Positions 43,793-54,112 of a stretch of 64,000 bases of DNA are shown piece by piece. Position numbers and translations under genes: made by a program. This DNA is from Lebetimonas natsushimae (lineage in GTDB: Bacteria > Campylobacterota > Campylobacteria > Campylobacterales > Nautiliaceae), in NCBI RefSeq assembly GCF_002335445.1, contig NZ_BDME01000006.1:59528-123527 (forward strand). Reading direction: 5' to 3'. Numbering within the stretch: position 1 is the stretch's first letter; every line of letters begins with the position of its first letter. Below the pieces are notes generated by a model, which worked only from the letters and a program-made list of their open reading frames with translations, made no database searches and was not told the DNA's origin.

Positions 43793-44674
43793 ATGGAAGA
43801 AATTATAGAAAAAATTTCCGAAGAAACTATAAATGAATTAAAAAAAGCAGAAAAACCGGCATACCCCTTATATTATAAAGAAGTTTTTGTCAGTTTAACC
43901 AGGGAATATAAAATTTTTGAACAAATTAACCCCAAATTATTATGTGTGGATCCGAGTATAAGTGAGAATCTTATAAATAAAACCGCTGAAACTGTTAAAG
44001 ACATTCATAAAACCTCTTCCGATATAAAAAGGGAATCTATAAAATTGTTAGAAGATATTGAACCTGTGGAAACTGATGAACTTAAAAGTTTAGTGATACA
44101 ATATTCTTCCAAACTGCTTGAACAGATTAATAAAATGCATGAAAAAATAAGTGAATTAGAAACTGAGCTTGAGAAAGCGTATAAAGAATTGCTGATTGAT
44201 CCGTTAACTAAAGCATTAAATAGAAAAGCTTTGGAGAAAGAATTAAATGAAATTTTGGAAATTGGAAAAGAGAAAGATTTAGATTTGGCTCTGGCTGTTT
44301 TGGATTTGGATGATTTTAAAAAAATCAATGATACATACGGACATTTGATAGGAGATTTTGTATTAAAAAAAGTTGTTGACATAATTAAGAGATTATTGAG
44401 AAAAGAACATAAAATTTATAGAATAGGCGGTGATGAATTTGTTATATTAATGAATAGAATCGATTTGAAAATAGCAGAAAAAGTAATAGATAGAATAGTC
44501 TCAACCATCAGTAAAACAAAAATGAAATATAAAGATAATTTAATTGATGTTACTGTTTCAATAGGTTTAACAATGCATAGAAAAGGTGACACTATAGAGA
44601 GTATTATACGCAGGGCTGACGAGGCTGTTTATGAAGCCAAAAAAAGCAGAAATAAGTATGCGGTTAAATTATAA
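43793..44674 (+). CDS. Soluble diguanylate cyclase (GGDEF)
   Basis: This 293-residue protein has no membrane segment. Residues 1-130 form a helical N-terminal region ending in a coiled coil (LLEQINKMHEKISELETELEKA in parts). The GGDEF domain follows: DPLTKALNRKAL, LDLDDFKKINDTYGHLIGD and G212-G-D-E-F216, so it should be active. The RxxD inhibitory site is lost (R203-K-E-H206), so product inhibition at that site is unlikely. The ATG at 43793 follows AAAGGAAAAG; an upstream in-frame ATG at 43754 overlaps the promoter and is rejected. cvpA follows after 9 bases. Confidence 0.93.
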   Translation: MEEIIEKISEETINELKKAEKPAYPLYYKEVFVSLTREYKIFEQINPKLLCVDPSISENLINKTAETVKDIHKTSSDIKRESIKLLEDIEPVETDELKSLVIQYSSKLLEQINKMHEKISELETELEKAYKELLIDPLTKALNRKALEKELNEILEIGKEKDLDLALAVLDLDDFKKINDTYGHLIGDFVLKKVVDIIKRLLRKEHKIYRIGGDEFVILMNRIDLKIAEKVIDRIVSTISKTKMKYKDNLIDVTVSIGLTMHRKGDTIESIIRRADEAVYEAKKSRNKYAVKL

Positions 44675-44683
44675 GGTTTTTAT

Positions 44684-45205
44684 ATGTGGTTTGATGCAAT
44701 AATTATAGGAGTGACTTTAATATTGGCAATAAAAGGTTTTTTTAACGGTTTTGTTAAAGAGATAGCCGGACTTATAGGGATAATAGGGGGTCTTTATTTA
44801 GCAAGCCTGTTTTATCATCAGGCCGGAATTTATATAAATAACAATTTAATCGAAATAAAAAACGCTTCAGCAATAGATTTGGTTGGTTTTATAGCAGTTT
44901 TTGTCGGTTTTTGGATAAGTACGGTGTTTATAGGTTTTTTAATTAATAAAATTTTAAAAATCAGTGCCCTTAGTGCGTTAGATAGAATATTGGGTTTTAT
45001 TTTTGCGGGAGCAAAATTTTTTTTATTAATAAGTGTAATTTTAGCAATGCTTTATAAAGTGGAATTTATAAAGGAAAAAACACAAAAATATGTTAAAAAC
45101 AGTATTGTTTTTCCTGTTTGTATAATTGCCGGAAACAAAATTATAAACTTATCTCCTAAAGATTTAGAAAAATTATCTAAAAATGTTAAAATTTCAAAAA
45201 ACTAA
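44684..45205 (+). CDS. cvpA: CvpA family membrane protein
   Basis: The 173-residue protein has four hydrophobic segments and the CvpA pattern: FDAIIIGVTLILAIKGFFNGFVKEIAGL at the start, FWISTVFIGFLINKIL, and ALDRILGFIFAGAKF. CvpA is linked to envelope homeostasis and colicin V production in enterics; its molecular role is not settled. Spacing of 9 bases from the GGDEF gene and 9 from lysS fits an operon. In C. jejuni a cvpA-like gene also lies close to lysS-glyA. Confidence 0.87.
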   Translation: MWFDAIIIGVTLILAIKGFFNGFVKEIAGLIGIIGGLYLASLFYHQAGIYINNNLIEIKNASAIDLVGFIAVFVGFWISTVFIGFLINKILKISALSALDRILGFIFAGAKFFLLISVILAMLYKVEFIKEKTQKYVKNSIVFPVCIIAGNKIINLSPKDLEKLSKNVKISKN

Positions 45206-45214
45206 AGGAAGTTA

Positions 45215-46723
45215 ATGTTCAGTAACGAATACGTAAAACTCAGAATGCAAAAAGCAGATAAACTGAAAGAAGCGGGAATAAACCCTTATGGGCATAATGC
45301 AAAAAGGGATACCAAAATATCTGAATTTTTAGAAAAAAACAAAGATATTGAAAATCTTGAAAATAAAAGAGATGAAAACAGAATTTTTACAGTTGCCGGA
45401 AGAGTAAAATTTTTAAGACTTATGGGTAAAGCCGCATTTTTTAAAATCGAAGATGAAAGCGGTATTTTACAGGTATATATGAGTAAGAATGATTTGGGTG
45501 ATGATTTTAATCTTCTTAAAAAAAATTTGGAAGTAGGTGATATTGTAGAAGTTACGGGATATCCTTTTATTACTAAAACCGGCGAACTTACAATTCATGC
45601 ACAAAAAGTTAGAATTTTAACAAAAGCTATTCATCCTCTTCCTGAAAAATTCCACGGTCTTCAAGATACTGAAACTAAATACCGTCAAAGATATCTTGAT
45701 ATGATTATGAATAAAGATACGAGGGAGAGATTTAAATTAAGAAGTAAAATAGTAAGTTTAGTCAGGGAATTTTTCATTAAAAAAGGTTTTATAGAAGTTG
45801 AAACTCCAATGCTCCATACAATAGTGGGAGGGGCTAATGCCAGACCTTTTATGACGCATCATAACGCACTTGATATCGATATGAATCTTAGGATTGCACC
45901 TGAACTTTTTTTAAAAAGACTGATAGTAGGTGGTTTTGAAGCAGTGTTTGAGCTTAACAGAAACTTTAGAAATGAGGGAATTGACCATACCCATAATCCT
46001 GAATTTACTATGCTGGAATATTACTGGGCATATCACAATATGGAAGATTTAATGAATTTAACAAAAGAATTGTTTGATTATCTGCTTGAAAAATTGAATT
46101 TACCTAAAAAAATTCCTTTTGGAGATACAGAAATTGATTTTACCGATTGGAAAATTATTACTTATAGGGATGCGTTGATTAAAATAGGAAATATACCAGA
46201 AGAAATTTTAGACAATGTTGAAGCCATGAAAAAATACTTAAAAGACCATGGAGTTGAGGTTGAAGAGCATATTGATTCAAAAGGAAAACTCTGGGCTGAA
46301 CTTTTTGATGAGTTTGTTGAGCCTAAATTAATAAATCCTACTTTTGTAACAGAGTTTCCAGTAGAAATTTCACCACTTGCAAGAAGAAGTGATGAAAATC
46401 CGGAATTTGCGGAAAGATTTGAGCTGTTTATCGCAGGTAGGGAGATTGCAAACGGATTTAATGAATTAAATGATCCGTTAGATCAGTATGAAAGGTTTAA
46501 AGCCCAGCTTGAGGCAAAAGCAAAAGGTGATGAAGAGGTTATGGATATGGATTATGATTATATCAGGGCATTGCAGTACGGAATGCCCCCTACTGCCGGT
46601 GAGGGAATAGGAATTGACAGACTGGTTATGCTTTTAACCAATACACAATCTATTAAAGATGTAATTTTATTCCCGACAATGAAACCGAAAAAAGAAATTT
46701 TTGACAAAGACGATACAAAATAA
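45215..46723 (+). CDS. lysS: Lysyl-tRNA synthetase, class II
   Basis: LysS charges tRNA-Lys. The 502 residues contain an N-terminal OB-fold anticodon domain (about 55-160) and a class II catalytic core with motif 1 ([16 protein letters not shown]), motif 2 ([20 protein letters not shown] in parts) and motif 3 ([10 protein letters not shown]). AAAGGAAG precedes the ATG. glyA starts 16 bases downstream, the usual epsilonproteobacterial order. Confidence 0.97.
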   Translation: MFSNEYVKLRMQKADKLKEAGINPYGHNAKRDTKISEFLEKNKDIENLENKRDENRIFTVAGRVKFLRLMGKAAFFKIEDESGILQVYMSKNDLGDDFNLLKKNLEVGDIVEVTGYPFITKTGELTIHAQKVRILTKAIHPLPEKFHGLQDTETKYRQRYLDMIMNKDTRERFKLRSKIVSLVREFFIKKGFIEVETPMLHTIVGGANARPFMTHHNALDIDMNLRIAPELFLKRLIVGGFEAVFELNRNFRNEGIDHTHNPEFTMLEYYWAYHNMEDLMNLTKELFDYLLEKLNLPKKIPFGDTEIDFTDWKIITYRDALIKIGNIPEEILDNVEAMKKYLKDHGVEVEEHIDSKGKLWAELFDEFVEPKLINPTFVTEFPVEISPLARRSDENPEFAERFELFIAGREIANGFNELNDPLDQYERFKAQLEAKAKGDEEVMDMDYDYIRALQYGMPPTAGEGIGIDRLVMLLTNTQSIKDVILFPTMKPKKEIFDKDDTK

Positions 46724-46739
46724 ATATAAAGGAGAAATA

Positions 46740-47987
46740 ATGAGTTTAAAAGATTTTGATAAAGACGTGTTTTCAATTTTAGAAAAAGAGTTGGTTCGTC
46801 AAACAGACCATTTGGAAATGATTGCTAGTGAAAATTTTACACTTCCAGAAGTAATGGAAGCTATGGGTAGTGTATTTACAAACAAATATGCCGAAGGTTA
46901 TCCTGGTAAAAGGTATTACGGAGGATGTGAATATGCAGATATGGTAGAACAGCTTGCAATAGACAGGGCCAAAGCTTTGTTTGGATGTGAATATGCAAAT
47001 GTTCAGCCGCATTCCGGTTCACAGGCAAACGGAGCTGTTTATGTTGCATTAATGAAACCTTATGATAAACTTCTTGGGATGGATTTAAGTAACGGCGGGC
47101 ATTTAACACATGGGGCTAAAGTTAATTTTTCAGGAAAACATTATCACAGTTTCTCATATGGAATTGATGAAAAAACAGGTAGAATTGATTATGACAGGGT
47201 TAGGGATATTGCAAAAATTGTTAAACCTAAAATGATAGTATGTGGTGCAAGTGCATATCCGAGGGAAATTGATTTTGCAAAATTTAAAGAAATTGCCGAT
47301 GAGGTAGGTGCTATTTTAATGGCCGATGTTGCCCATATTGCAGGGCTTGTTGTAGCAGGTGAGCATCCAAATCCATTTCCACATTGTGACGTGGTAACCA
47401 CTACAACCCATAAAACATTAAGAGGACCAAGAGGGGGATTAATCCTTACTAACAATCCTGAATATGCTAAAAAAATTAATTCTGCAATTTTCCCTGGAAT
47501 TCAGGGAGGACCACTTGTTCATGTAATAGCTGCAAAAGCGGTTGGATTTAAAATGAATCTTGACGAAAGCTGGAAAGATTACGCCAAACAGGTAAAAGCA
47601 AATGCAAGAGTATTGGCCGAAGTACTGCTTGAGAGAGGATATGATTTGGTAAGCGGCGGAACAGACAATCATTTAGTACTAGTAAGTTTCCTTAATAAAG
47701 AATTCAGTGGAAAAGAAGCTGAAGAAGCTCTTGGAAGAGCCGGAATTACTGTAAATAAAAACACAGTTCCAGGGGAAAAAAGAAGTCCATTTGTCACAAG
47801 CGGCATCAGAATCGGCTCACCTGCACTTACAGCCAGAGGTATGAAAGAAGAGGAATTTAGATTTATTGCTAATAAAATAGCAGATGTTTTGGATGATATT
47901 TATAATGTAGAGTTACAAGAAAAAGTGGCAAATGAATTAAAAGAACTTGCAAGTAAATTTGTAATTTACGACAGACCTACTTATTAA
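46740..47987 (+). CDS. glyA: Serine hydroxymethyltransferase
   Basis: GlyA converts serine and tetrahydrofolate to glycine and methylene-tetrahydrofolate. The 415 residues show [27 protein letters not shown], the PLP-lysine region [16 protein letters not shown] and [13 protein letters not shown]. The ATG at 46740 has AAAGGAG seven bases upstream, which decides against an ATG 13 codons earlier inside the lysS end. A G:C hairpin follows the stop. Confidence 0.97.
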   Translation: MSLKDFDKDVFSILEKELVRQTDHLEMIASENFTLPEVMEAMGSVFTNKYAEGYPGKRYYGGCEYADMVEQLAIDRAKALFGCEYANVQPHSGSQANGAVYVALMKPYDKLLGMDLSNGGHLTHGAKVNFSGKHYHSFSYGIDEKTGRIDYDRVRDIAKIVKPKMIVCGASAYPREIDFAKFKEIADEVGAILMADVAHIAGLVVAGEHPNPFPHCDVVTTTTHKTLRGPRGGLILTNNPEYAKKINSAIFPGIQGGPLVHVIAAKAVGFKMNLDESWKDYAKQVKANARVLAEVLLERGYDLVSGGTDNHLVLVSFLNKEFSGKEAEEALGRAGITVNKNTVPGEKRSPFVTSGIRIGSPALTARGMKEEEFRFIANKIADVLDDIYNVELQEKVANELKELASKFVIYDRPTY

Positions 47988-47991
47988 AAAA

Positions 47992-48007
47992 TTCCCCTTT
48001 TGGGGAA
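47992..48007 (+). other. Small G:C hairpin between glyA and the DUF1882 gene
   Basis: TTCCCC, loop TTTT, GGGGAA form a perfect 6-bp stem. No T tract follows; instead the AAGGAG ribosome site of the next gene begins at the last base of the stem, 5 bases before its TTG start. It could pause transcription, protect the upstream mRNA end or affect ribosome access. Confidence 0.55.
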
Positions 48008-48017
48008 AGGAGAAAAA

Positions 48018-48566
48018 TTGGCATATAATGTAGATATTTCGCTAATTAAAATTAACAGAAATTATTATTATGAATATAAAGGTAAAATAGTAAAGAAGAT
48101 TGTGTATAAAGGTAGGACTTTCTTTGATAAATATGAAAAAATTGACGAGCCTTTAACCTTTCAGGTTATGAATGACCATATCGAAAGAAAAAGAATTATA
48201 GCCCATGATTTGATTAACAGACAAAGAAATATTGTTGAAAATATTGTTTTTGACTATAACGGCAATAATCCAGAAATTTTTTGGAACAGGGCTTCTTTAT
48301 TATTAAGGGAGGAAGGTTTTTTAAATTTTACTGCATACAATTCAAAAACACCGGGCCATTTACATCTTTATATTCATAAAGGCCATACAACATTGAATGA
48401 AGGTATACAAATCGCTAAGAAATTATCTTTAAAATTAGCTGGAAAGTTGCCTAAACAATGGAGGGTTTTCCCCACTGATGAACTGCCGCCTGAATTTAAT
48501 ATCTTGAATTTGCCTTATGAATTGTATAAAAAAGAAAGGGGTGCCTCCTGGGCACGTCATATGTAA
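48018..48566 (+). CDS. DUF1882-family protein
   Basis: This 182-residue protein matches the position and appearance of the DUF1882 protein that follows glyA in Campylobacter: AYNVDISLIKINRNYYYEYKG in the first part, HDLINRQRNIVENIVFDYNG and KTPGHLHLYIHKGHTT in the middle. It is basic and cytoplasmic by appearance; the function is unknown. A region like a primase-type or archaeal-primase small domain (HLHLYIHKGH) might be suspected, but I cannot support it. The start is TTG at 48018 after AAGGAG, chosen over a TTG at 48000 that lies inside the hairpin. Confidence 0.8.
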   Translation: MAYNVDISLIKINRNYYYEYKGKIVKKIVYKGRTFFDKYEKIDEPLTFQVMNDHIERKRIIAHDLINRQRNIVENIVFDYNGNNPEIFWNRASLLLREEGFLNFTAYNSKTPGHLHLYIHKGHTTLNEGIQIAKKLSLKLAGKLPKQWRVFPTDELPPEFNILNLPYELYKKERGASWARHM

Positions 48567-48575
48567 GGAGATACC

Positions 48576-49268
48576 ATGGAAAAAGATGATTTGTTAAATA
48601 TAAAACCAAAAAAAAACATTAAAAAGCCTTTGGTGTACGGGGCAATAGCTTTTTTAATTTTTATTATTGCCGTAATTGCCTATGCAATTTATTCTAATTC
48701 TAAAGAGGAAAATGTTGTTTTGCCTCCTCAGGTAAATGAGCAGCCTAAAGAAAAAAGCAGTGAGTTTAAAGAAATTCCTATCGAAGAAAACACAAATACA
48801 TTATCTCAAAAATTAATAACGGATAATTCGGAAGAAATTAATGCTTCAGGTGAGAAAAAAAATAATTCAAATATTAATAACCAATCTGTGGAAAAAGAAA
48901 CGCTTAATCAAAAAAGCCCCGTTTCAGCAATAGAAAAAAAACCGGAAAATCAAGCTAAAAACACTGCTTCACATAAAACAGAAGTAAAAAAAATTAAAAA
49001 TATAAAAAAAGCTTTAAATGTCAAATATTATATTCAGGTAGCTGCATTAATGAAATATAAAACTCCAAACAAAAAGTTTTTAAATTTAATCAAAAAAGAA
49101 GGATTTAATTATACTTTTTATCATACATATATTAAAAAAAATAATAAAAAAATAGCGATAACTAAAATATTGATAGGCCCGTTTGAAAATGAAAAAACAG
49201 CAAGGGCTAAATTAAGAATTGTAAAAGAAAAAATCACTCAAAATGCTTTTATTTTTAAGGTAAAATAA
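48576..49268 (+). CDS. SPOR-domain membrane protein
   Basis: The 230-residue protein has a short cytoplasmic N-terminus, one membrane helix (about 21-42, LVYGAIAFLIFIIAVIAYAIY), a low-complexity periplasmic linker rich in Asn, Glu, Lys and Ser, and a C-terminal SPOR domain (about 149-230, starting KYYIQVAALM and ending NAFIFKVK). SPOR domains bind denuded septal peptidoglycan, so a division-site role is likely. AAGGAG lies before the ATG. It overlaps trpE by one base and matches the SPOR gene near aroE in C. jejuni. Confidence 0.85.
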   Translation: MEKDDLLNIKPKKNIKKPLVYGAIAFLIFIIAVIAYAIYSNSKEENVVLPPQVNEQPKEKSSEFKEIPIEENTNTLSQKLITDNSEEINASGEKKNNSNINNQSVEKETLNQKSPVSAIEKKPENQAKNTASHKTEVKKIKNIKKALNVKYYIQVAALMKYKTPNKKFLNLIKKEGFNYTFYHTYIKKNNKKIAITKILIGPFENEKTARAKLRIVKEKITQNAFIFKVK

Positions 49269-50671
49269 TGAAACATACAAAATTTTTGTTAGATGAATTT
49301 TCCGCAGTTGCCATATACAATCAAATTTCTTCTCTTTTTCCCAATGAAAAAAAATTTTTACTAGAAAGTGTTATTAATAATGATAACGGAAATTATAGCT
49401 TTATTTTTATTGGTGAAAAAGAAAGAATTGTTTATAAAAATAAAAAAACGGTTTATGAAACAGATGAAAAAAAAGAAATTTTTAATACAGATCCGTTTTC
49501 TTTTTTAAAAAAATACTATAAAAACCTAGATAAGGATTATTATAAAAAACTTGTAAAAGAATTAAATATCGGATTTGTAGACGGGTTTATAGGTTATATT
49601 GCTTACGACATGGTGGGTGTTTTTGAACCAGTTTTACAAAAAAATATGGAAAATCTTAAAGATGAAACAGACATTCCCGATTTTTATATGATTAGACCTA
49701 AAATAGTAATAGGTTATTCCCACAAAACTTCTGAAATAACAATCATAATAAATGATGAGAAATTAAATAATTATTTATATATTATAAAAGATTTGTTAAC
49801 ATCTTCATACAAGCATTTGCCGTTAAAACCTATAAATGTGTTAGAAGAACCTCATTTTTTATTTGATAAAGAGAAGTTTTTTGAAATTGTAGAAAATGCA
49901 AAAGAGAATATTAAAGCCGGAGATATTTTTCAGATAGTGCTTTCAAACAGATTATATTTGAAAGCTAAAATAGATAAATTTTCATTTTATAGAAAACTCA
50001 GAAGTAAAAATCCTTCTCCTTATCTATATTTTTTAGATTTTAACGAATTTTCAATAATAGGCAGTTCTCCAGAAGTAATGGTAAGGTTAACAGATGATGT
50101 CATTTTACTCAGGCCGATTGCCGGTACTAGGAAAAGAGGAAAAGATTTAAAAGAAGATATTGAAATGGAAAATGATATGTTGAATGATCCAAAAGAGAAG
50201 GCAGAACATGTTATGCTTGTGGATCTTGGAAGAAATGATGTCGGAAGAGTCAGCAGAGGGGGAAGCGTTGAAGTTGAAGATTTTATGAGGGTTGAGAGGT
50301 ATTCTCATGTTATGCATTTAGTAAGTGACGTAATAGGTTTAAAGAAAGAAAATATTGATATGTTTGATGTGTTTAAAGCAACTTTCCCGGCTGGAACTGT
50401 TAGCGGAGCCCCGAAAATCAAAGCAATGGAACTTATTGCCAATTATGAAGGTGTAAAAAGAAGTTTTTATGCCGGCAGTATCGGATATTTTGGATTTGAC
50501 GGAAATATGGATAGTGCAATTACGATAAGAACGGCCCTTATAAAAAAAGATAATATAATTTTCCAGGCGGGAGCAGGAATTGTTGCCGATTCGAAACCGG
50601 AACTTGAATTTAAAGAAATTAATAATAAATTAGGCGCTTTGGTCTCAACATTAAAAGAATTAAGTAAGTAG
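49268..50671 (+). CDS. trpE: Anthranilate synthase component I
   Basis: TrpE makes anthranilate from chorismate with ammonia from TrpG. The 467 residues contain the chorismate-binding domain: IKAGDIFQIVLSNRL, GSSPEVMVRL, RPIAGTRKRG, LVDLGRNDVGRVSRGG, and TVSGAPKIKAMELI. An aminodeoxychorismate synthase is less likely given the length and motif spelling. Its start lies in the stop of the SPOR gene (TAATG). No trpG or other trp gene is here; the site between the SPOR gene and aroE suggests an insertion of trpE and the next gene into an otherwise conserved order. Confidence 0.92.
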   Translation: MKHTKFLLDEFSAVAIYNQISSLFPNEKKFLLESVINNDNGNYSFIFIGEKERIVYKNKKTVYETDEKKEIFNTDPFSFLKKYYKNLDKDYYKKLVKELNIGFVDGFIGYIAYDMVGVFEPVLQKNMENLKDETDIPDFYMIRPKIVIGYSHKTSEITIIINDEKLNNYLYIIKDLLTSSYKHLPLKPINVLEEPHFLFDKEKFFEIVENAKENIKAGDIFQIVLSNRLYLKAKIDKFSFYRKLRSKNPSPYLYFLDFNEFSIIGSSPEVMVRLTDDVILLRPIAGTRKRGKDLKEDIEMENDMLNDPKEKAEHVMLVDLGRNDVGRVSRGGSVEVEDFMRVERYSHVMHLVSDVIGLKKENIDMFDVFKATFPAGTVSGAPKIKAMELIANYEGVKRSFYAGSIGYFGFDGNMDSAITIRTALIKKDNIIFQAGAGIVADSKPELEFKEINNKLGALVSTLKELSK

Positions 50672-50678
50672 GTGGAAA

Positions 50679-52049
50679 ATGGGGGTATTAAAAAGTTATA
50701 TTGGTAAAAAAGTTTTAATAAAACCTCAGGGGTTTTTAGATTCTCAAAATGCAGGAATGCTGATTACTCCTCAGGATATTAATAATTTTAAAAATAGAAA
50801 AGTTAAATATATAAGTGTTGATTTTTCAAAAATAATTAGTTCGAATCTTTCAGGAATTAGATTTTTAAATGATATTTTTGAAAAATTATATAAGGAAAAT
50901 ATTGAATGTGCAATTTTTTCTCCAAATAAGCAGGTGTTTGAAATTGCTTTAAGAATTGATAATAGATTTTTTAATATATATGAAAATGAAGAAGTTGAAA
51001 AAATTTTCACTTCTGAAGAAATGATTAATAAAGATATTTATATCTGTTGTATAAAAAATGAAGAAAACAGAAATTTGATTGTTTTTAATTTAGTTAAAAA
51101 AGGATATATGCCTTTAATTGTTGAAAGTGAAGATAAAATCAGTTCGGAAGATGTTATTGTTATAAAAAACAGTATTGTTTCGAAATTTTCAAATACTATA
51201 AGTGCGATAACTAAAAATGATATTGTGTATTTCTTTTTTGACGGTTTTTTGGATGCTAATATCGCTAATATGTTTGATATAGAATATTTTAGACGCTCTC
51301 TTATTATAGGATTTAGAATTTTTGTATTTGATATGAATAATGTAAAAGGATTAAATATTCATGCGGTAAGATTTCTTTCAAAACTTGGTGTTGAAGCTGC
51401 TGAATATGGTGCGCTGCTTGCAATCGTAGGTCTTAATACCAAAGGGGTTCAGCCAAAATTGCTGGAAGACTTAGAATTAGTCGGTTTTATGTTTTTTGCT
51501 GATGAAAAAAGTTTTATTGAAAGTGACGTGGTAAAAGAATCTAGAAATAATATGCAAGTAATTTATAAAACACAAAAGAAAATTACAAAAGAATTAGTGG
51601 AAATGTTGCCTTATTTTGTAAAATCGACTATTGAATCAATTGAACTTTTAACAGGAACTGAGGCAAAAAGAGAAAAAGCCGAGCTTTCAACTATAGAAAT
51701 AGATAAATCCAAAAACTATATTTCCAGTTCTATCGGTTTTTACGGCGATGTTGACGGACTTTTAGTTTTAATTTTCTCGGAAAAACTAAGCAAAAAAATC
51801 TCCAAAATTTTAATAGGGGAAGAGATAGAATCTAAAGAAGAACTGGTTGATATGGTAGGAGAATTTGCCAATATAATTGTGGGTAATGTAAAAAGCGAAT
51901 TTCAAAAAGAGGACATTGAAATAGAGCTTACACTTCCGAAGGTTTTTGAAGATCTTGAAAAATTAGAAGTATTGGTCCAAAACAAAAAAGCGTTGAAAGT
52001 TAAATTTTATTTTGAAGATGAAGAATTTTATATATATTTGACCAGATAA
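50679..52049 (+). CDS. STAS-STAS-CheX multidomain protein
   Basis: The 456 residues appear to hold a STAS-like domain (about 1-110; VDFSKIISSNLSGIRFL), a linker with a compact alpha/beta part, a second STAS-like domain (about 165-285; FVFDMNNVKGLNIHAVRFLSKLG) and a C-terminal CheX/CheC-like domain (about 310-456) with E395-F-A-N398-IIV-G402-N, as in CheY-phosphatase active helices. In the first STAS the SSNLSG turn keeps serines; in the second they are replaced (NIHAV). I infer a signalling hub that links a phosphatase module to anti-sigma-antagonist-like modules. No che gene is near. It lies 7 bases after trpE and 10 before aroE. Confidence 0.75.
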   Translation: MGVLKSYIGKKVLIKPQGFLDSQNAGMLITPQDINNFKNRKVKYISVDFSKIISSNLSGIRFLNDIFEKLYKENIECAIFSPNKQVFEIALRIDNRFFNIYENEEVEKIFTSEEMINKDIYICCIKNEENRNLIVFNLVKKGYMPLIVESEDKISSEDVIVIKNSIVSKFSNTISAITKNDIVYFFFDGFLDANIANMFDIEYFRRSLIIGFRIFVFDMNNVKGLNIHAVRFLSKLGVEAAEYGALLAIVGLNTKGVQPKLLEDLELVGFMFFADEKSFIESDVVKESRNNMQVIYKTQKKITKELVEMLPYFVKSTIESIELLTGTEAKREKAELSTIEIDKSKNYISSSIGFYGDVDGLLVLIFSEKLSKKISKILIGEEIESKEELVDMVGEFANIIVGNVKSEFQKEDIEIELTLPKVFEDLEKLEVLVQNKKALKVKFYFEDEEFYIYLTR

Positions 52050-52059
52050 TAACGAAAAG

Positions 52060-52848
52060 ATGATGACAATGGAAAATAAAAAAATATTTTTAATTTTTGG
52101 CAATCCTGTGTCTCATTCAAAGTCTCCGCTTATGCATAACTATTTTTTTAAAAAAGAGAACATCAATGCCTGTTATGGAAGATATTTACTAACAAACGGT
52201 AATGAAATTATCAGTAAATTCAAAGAGCTAAAAATAAACGGGGCAAATGTAACAGTCCCACATAAAGAATGGGCTTATAAAGAAGCGGATGAAGTCAGGG
52301 GGATTGCAAAAAAAATAGGAGCTGTAAATACATTGGTAAATGAGAACGGAAAAATTATCGGTTATAACACCGATGCTGAAGGTTTTTTAGAAGTTATTAA
52401 AGAATTTAATTATAAAAAAGTTTTAATAATAGGAGCGGGCGGAACTGCAAAAGCGCTCAGCTTTGTATTGCCAAAAGCCAATATATTAAACAGGAGTGAA
52501 GAAAGGCTCAAAGATTTTCAAGAAAAAGTTACTTTTACCTGGAATAATATTAATAATTTTGATTATGATTTAATTATCAATACTACAAGTGCTGGACTTA
52601 ATGATGATAATCTGCCGGCTCCGGCAATTATTTTGGAAAAACTTTTTAAAAAAGCTAGATATGCGGTAGATGTAATTTATGGGAAGGAAACGCCGTTTTT
52701 AAAGCTGGCAAAGAAATATAATTTAATTACAAAAAGTGGAATTGACATGCTGGTATATCAGGGGGTAATGGCTATGGAATATTTTTTAGGGAAAAAGTTG
52801 AATAGAAAAAAAGTAGCTGAAATTTATTTTGAAATTCTTAAGGGTTAG
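52060..52848 (+). CDS. aroE: Shikimate dehydrogenase
   Basis: AroE reduces 3-dehydroshikimate with NADPH. The 262 residues show [18 protein letters not shown], the catalytic lysine in [10 protein letters not shown], the aspartate of GYNTDAEGF, and the nucleotide loop [14 protein letters not shown] codons at 52060, 52063 and 52069 are all possible; the ribosome site is weak (GAAAAG) and the last would give the tidiest family N-terminus. The 3' end overlaps murA by 11 bases on the opposite strand. Confidence 0.94.
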   Translation: MMTMENKKIFLIFGNPVSHSKSPLMHNYFFKKENINACYGRYLLTNGNEIISKFKELKINGANVTVPHKEWAYKEADEVRGIAKKIGAVNTLVNENGKIIGYNTDAEGFLEVIKEFNYKKVLIIGAGGTAKALSFVLPKANILNRSEERLKDFQEKVTFTWNNINNFDYDLIINTTSAGLNDDNLPAPAIILEKLFKKARYAVDVIYGKETPFLKLAKKYNLITKSGIDMLVYQGVMAMEYFLGKKLNRKKVAEIYFEILKG

Positions 52849-54112
52849 GTTCGTTTAAAAGTTCCATTTTTGCGCCAATTTTTGAGAATTTGTCTAATAA
52901 TTTTTCATAACCTCTGAATAAATGGTAAATTCTGTGAACTTTAGTCTCACCTTCAGCTATCAGTCCTGCCAGAACCAATGCCGAACTTGCCCTGAGATCC
53001 GTTGCCATAACATCAGCACCGATTAATTTGCTCGGTCCTTTAATTGTTGCAATTTTCCCTTGAATTTGAATATTTGCCCCGAGTCTATTTAATTCCGGTA
53101 CATGCATGAATCTGTTTTCAAACAGTCTCTCTTCTATGGTACTCACTCCCTCAGCCTGGGTTGCCACTGCCATAAGCTGAGCTTGCATATCTGTTGGAAA
53201 TCCCGGATATTCTGATGTTATTATATTTACAGGATATATTTTTTTTGCAGGGAAAATTTCAACTTCATTTTCTCTAATTTCTATTGGAAATCCCATTTGT
53301 GAAAGTTTTACTATTACACTTTCGATATGTTCGGGTATTATGTTTTTTATTTTTATATTAGAATTTGTAATAGCACCTGCTGTTAGATAGGTGCCGGCTT
53401 CAATTCTGTCCGGAATTATATGGATTTCAGGAAAATTTAAAAGTTCCCCCTCACTTCCTGTAATTGTTAATTCATCGCTTCCGATACCTTCTATATCTAT
53501 TCCGGCTTTTTTTAATATTTCGCAAAGCTCAATAACTTCCGGTTCTTTAGCCACATTTATAAGACGGCTTTTTCCTTTTGCAAGAGCCGCAGCCATAATA
53601 ATGTTTTCACTGCCTGTAACTGTAACTTTATCAAAAATAATAGTAGCACCTTTAAGCCTTCCTCTTGCATGAATATATCCGCTCTCTATTGATATGTCAG
53701 CTCCCATAAGTTCAAGTGCTTTTAGATGCAAGTCAACGGGTCTTGCACCAATTGCACAGCCTCCGGGCAGTGAAACTTTTGCTTCATTAAATCTTGCAAG
53801 AAGAGGTCCCAATACCAAAATAGAGGCTCTCATCGTTTTTACTATTTCATAAACAGCTGTAGTGTTTTTTATTGTAGAAGCGTTAATTTTTAATTTGTTA
53901 TTTTCAAAATTATAATCAGCCCCGAGATATTTGAAAAGTTTAAGTAATGTTTTAACATCAGCTACTTCCGGGACATTTAAGAGTTTTACTTCATTTTTGG
54001 ATAAAATTGTTGAAGCAATAAGAGGCAGGGCTGCATTTTTTGCCCCGCTTATTTCCACGCTTCCGCTTAAGTTTGGAGAATTATAAATATGTAGATATTT
54101 ATACATTTTCAA
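52838..54112 (-). CDS. murA: UDP-N-acetylglucosamine 1-carboxyvinyltransferase
   Basis: MurA adds enolpyruvate to UDP-GlcNAc, the first committed step of peptidoglycan synthesis and the target of fosfomycin. The 424 residues show [28 protein letters not shown] with the catalytic cysteine C119 (fosfomycin-sensitive type), and [13 protein letters not shown]. Two starts are possible, at 54112 and 54106. It overlaps nfo by 14 bases, forming the minus-strand unit HIT-nfo-murA. Confidence 0.96.
   Translation of the reverse strand: MKMYKYLHIYNSPNLSGSVEISGAKNAALPLIASTILSKNEVKLLNVPEVADVKTLLKLFKYLGADYNFENNKLKINASTIKNTTAVYEIVKTMRASILVLGPLLARFNEAKVSLPGGCAIGARPVDLHLKALELMGADISIESGYIHARGRLKGATIIFDKVTVTGSENIIMAAALAKGKSRLINVAKEPEVIELCEILKKAGIDIEGIGSDELTITGSEGELLNFPEIHIIPDRIEAGTYLTAGAITNSNIKIKNIIPEHIESVIVKLSQMGFPIEIRENEVEIFPAKKIYPVNIITSEYPGFPTDMQAQLMAVATQAEGVSTIEERLFENRFMHVPELNRLGANIQIQGKIATIKGPSKLIGADVMATDLRASSALVLAGLIAEGETKVHRIYHLFRGYEKLLDKFSKIGAKMELLNEPNP

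Noticed and set aside
43754-43795. Upstream ATG for the soluble GGDEF protein
   Set aside because: It would place the start at the promoter; the ATG at 43793 has AAAGGAAAAG just upstream.
47992-48007. Hairpin as a glyA terminator
   Set aside because: No T tract follows; the ribosome site of the next gene comes directly after the stem.
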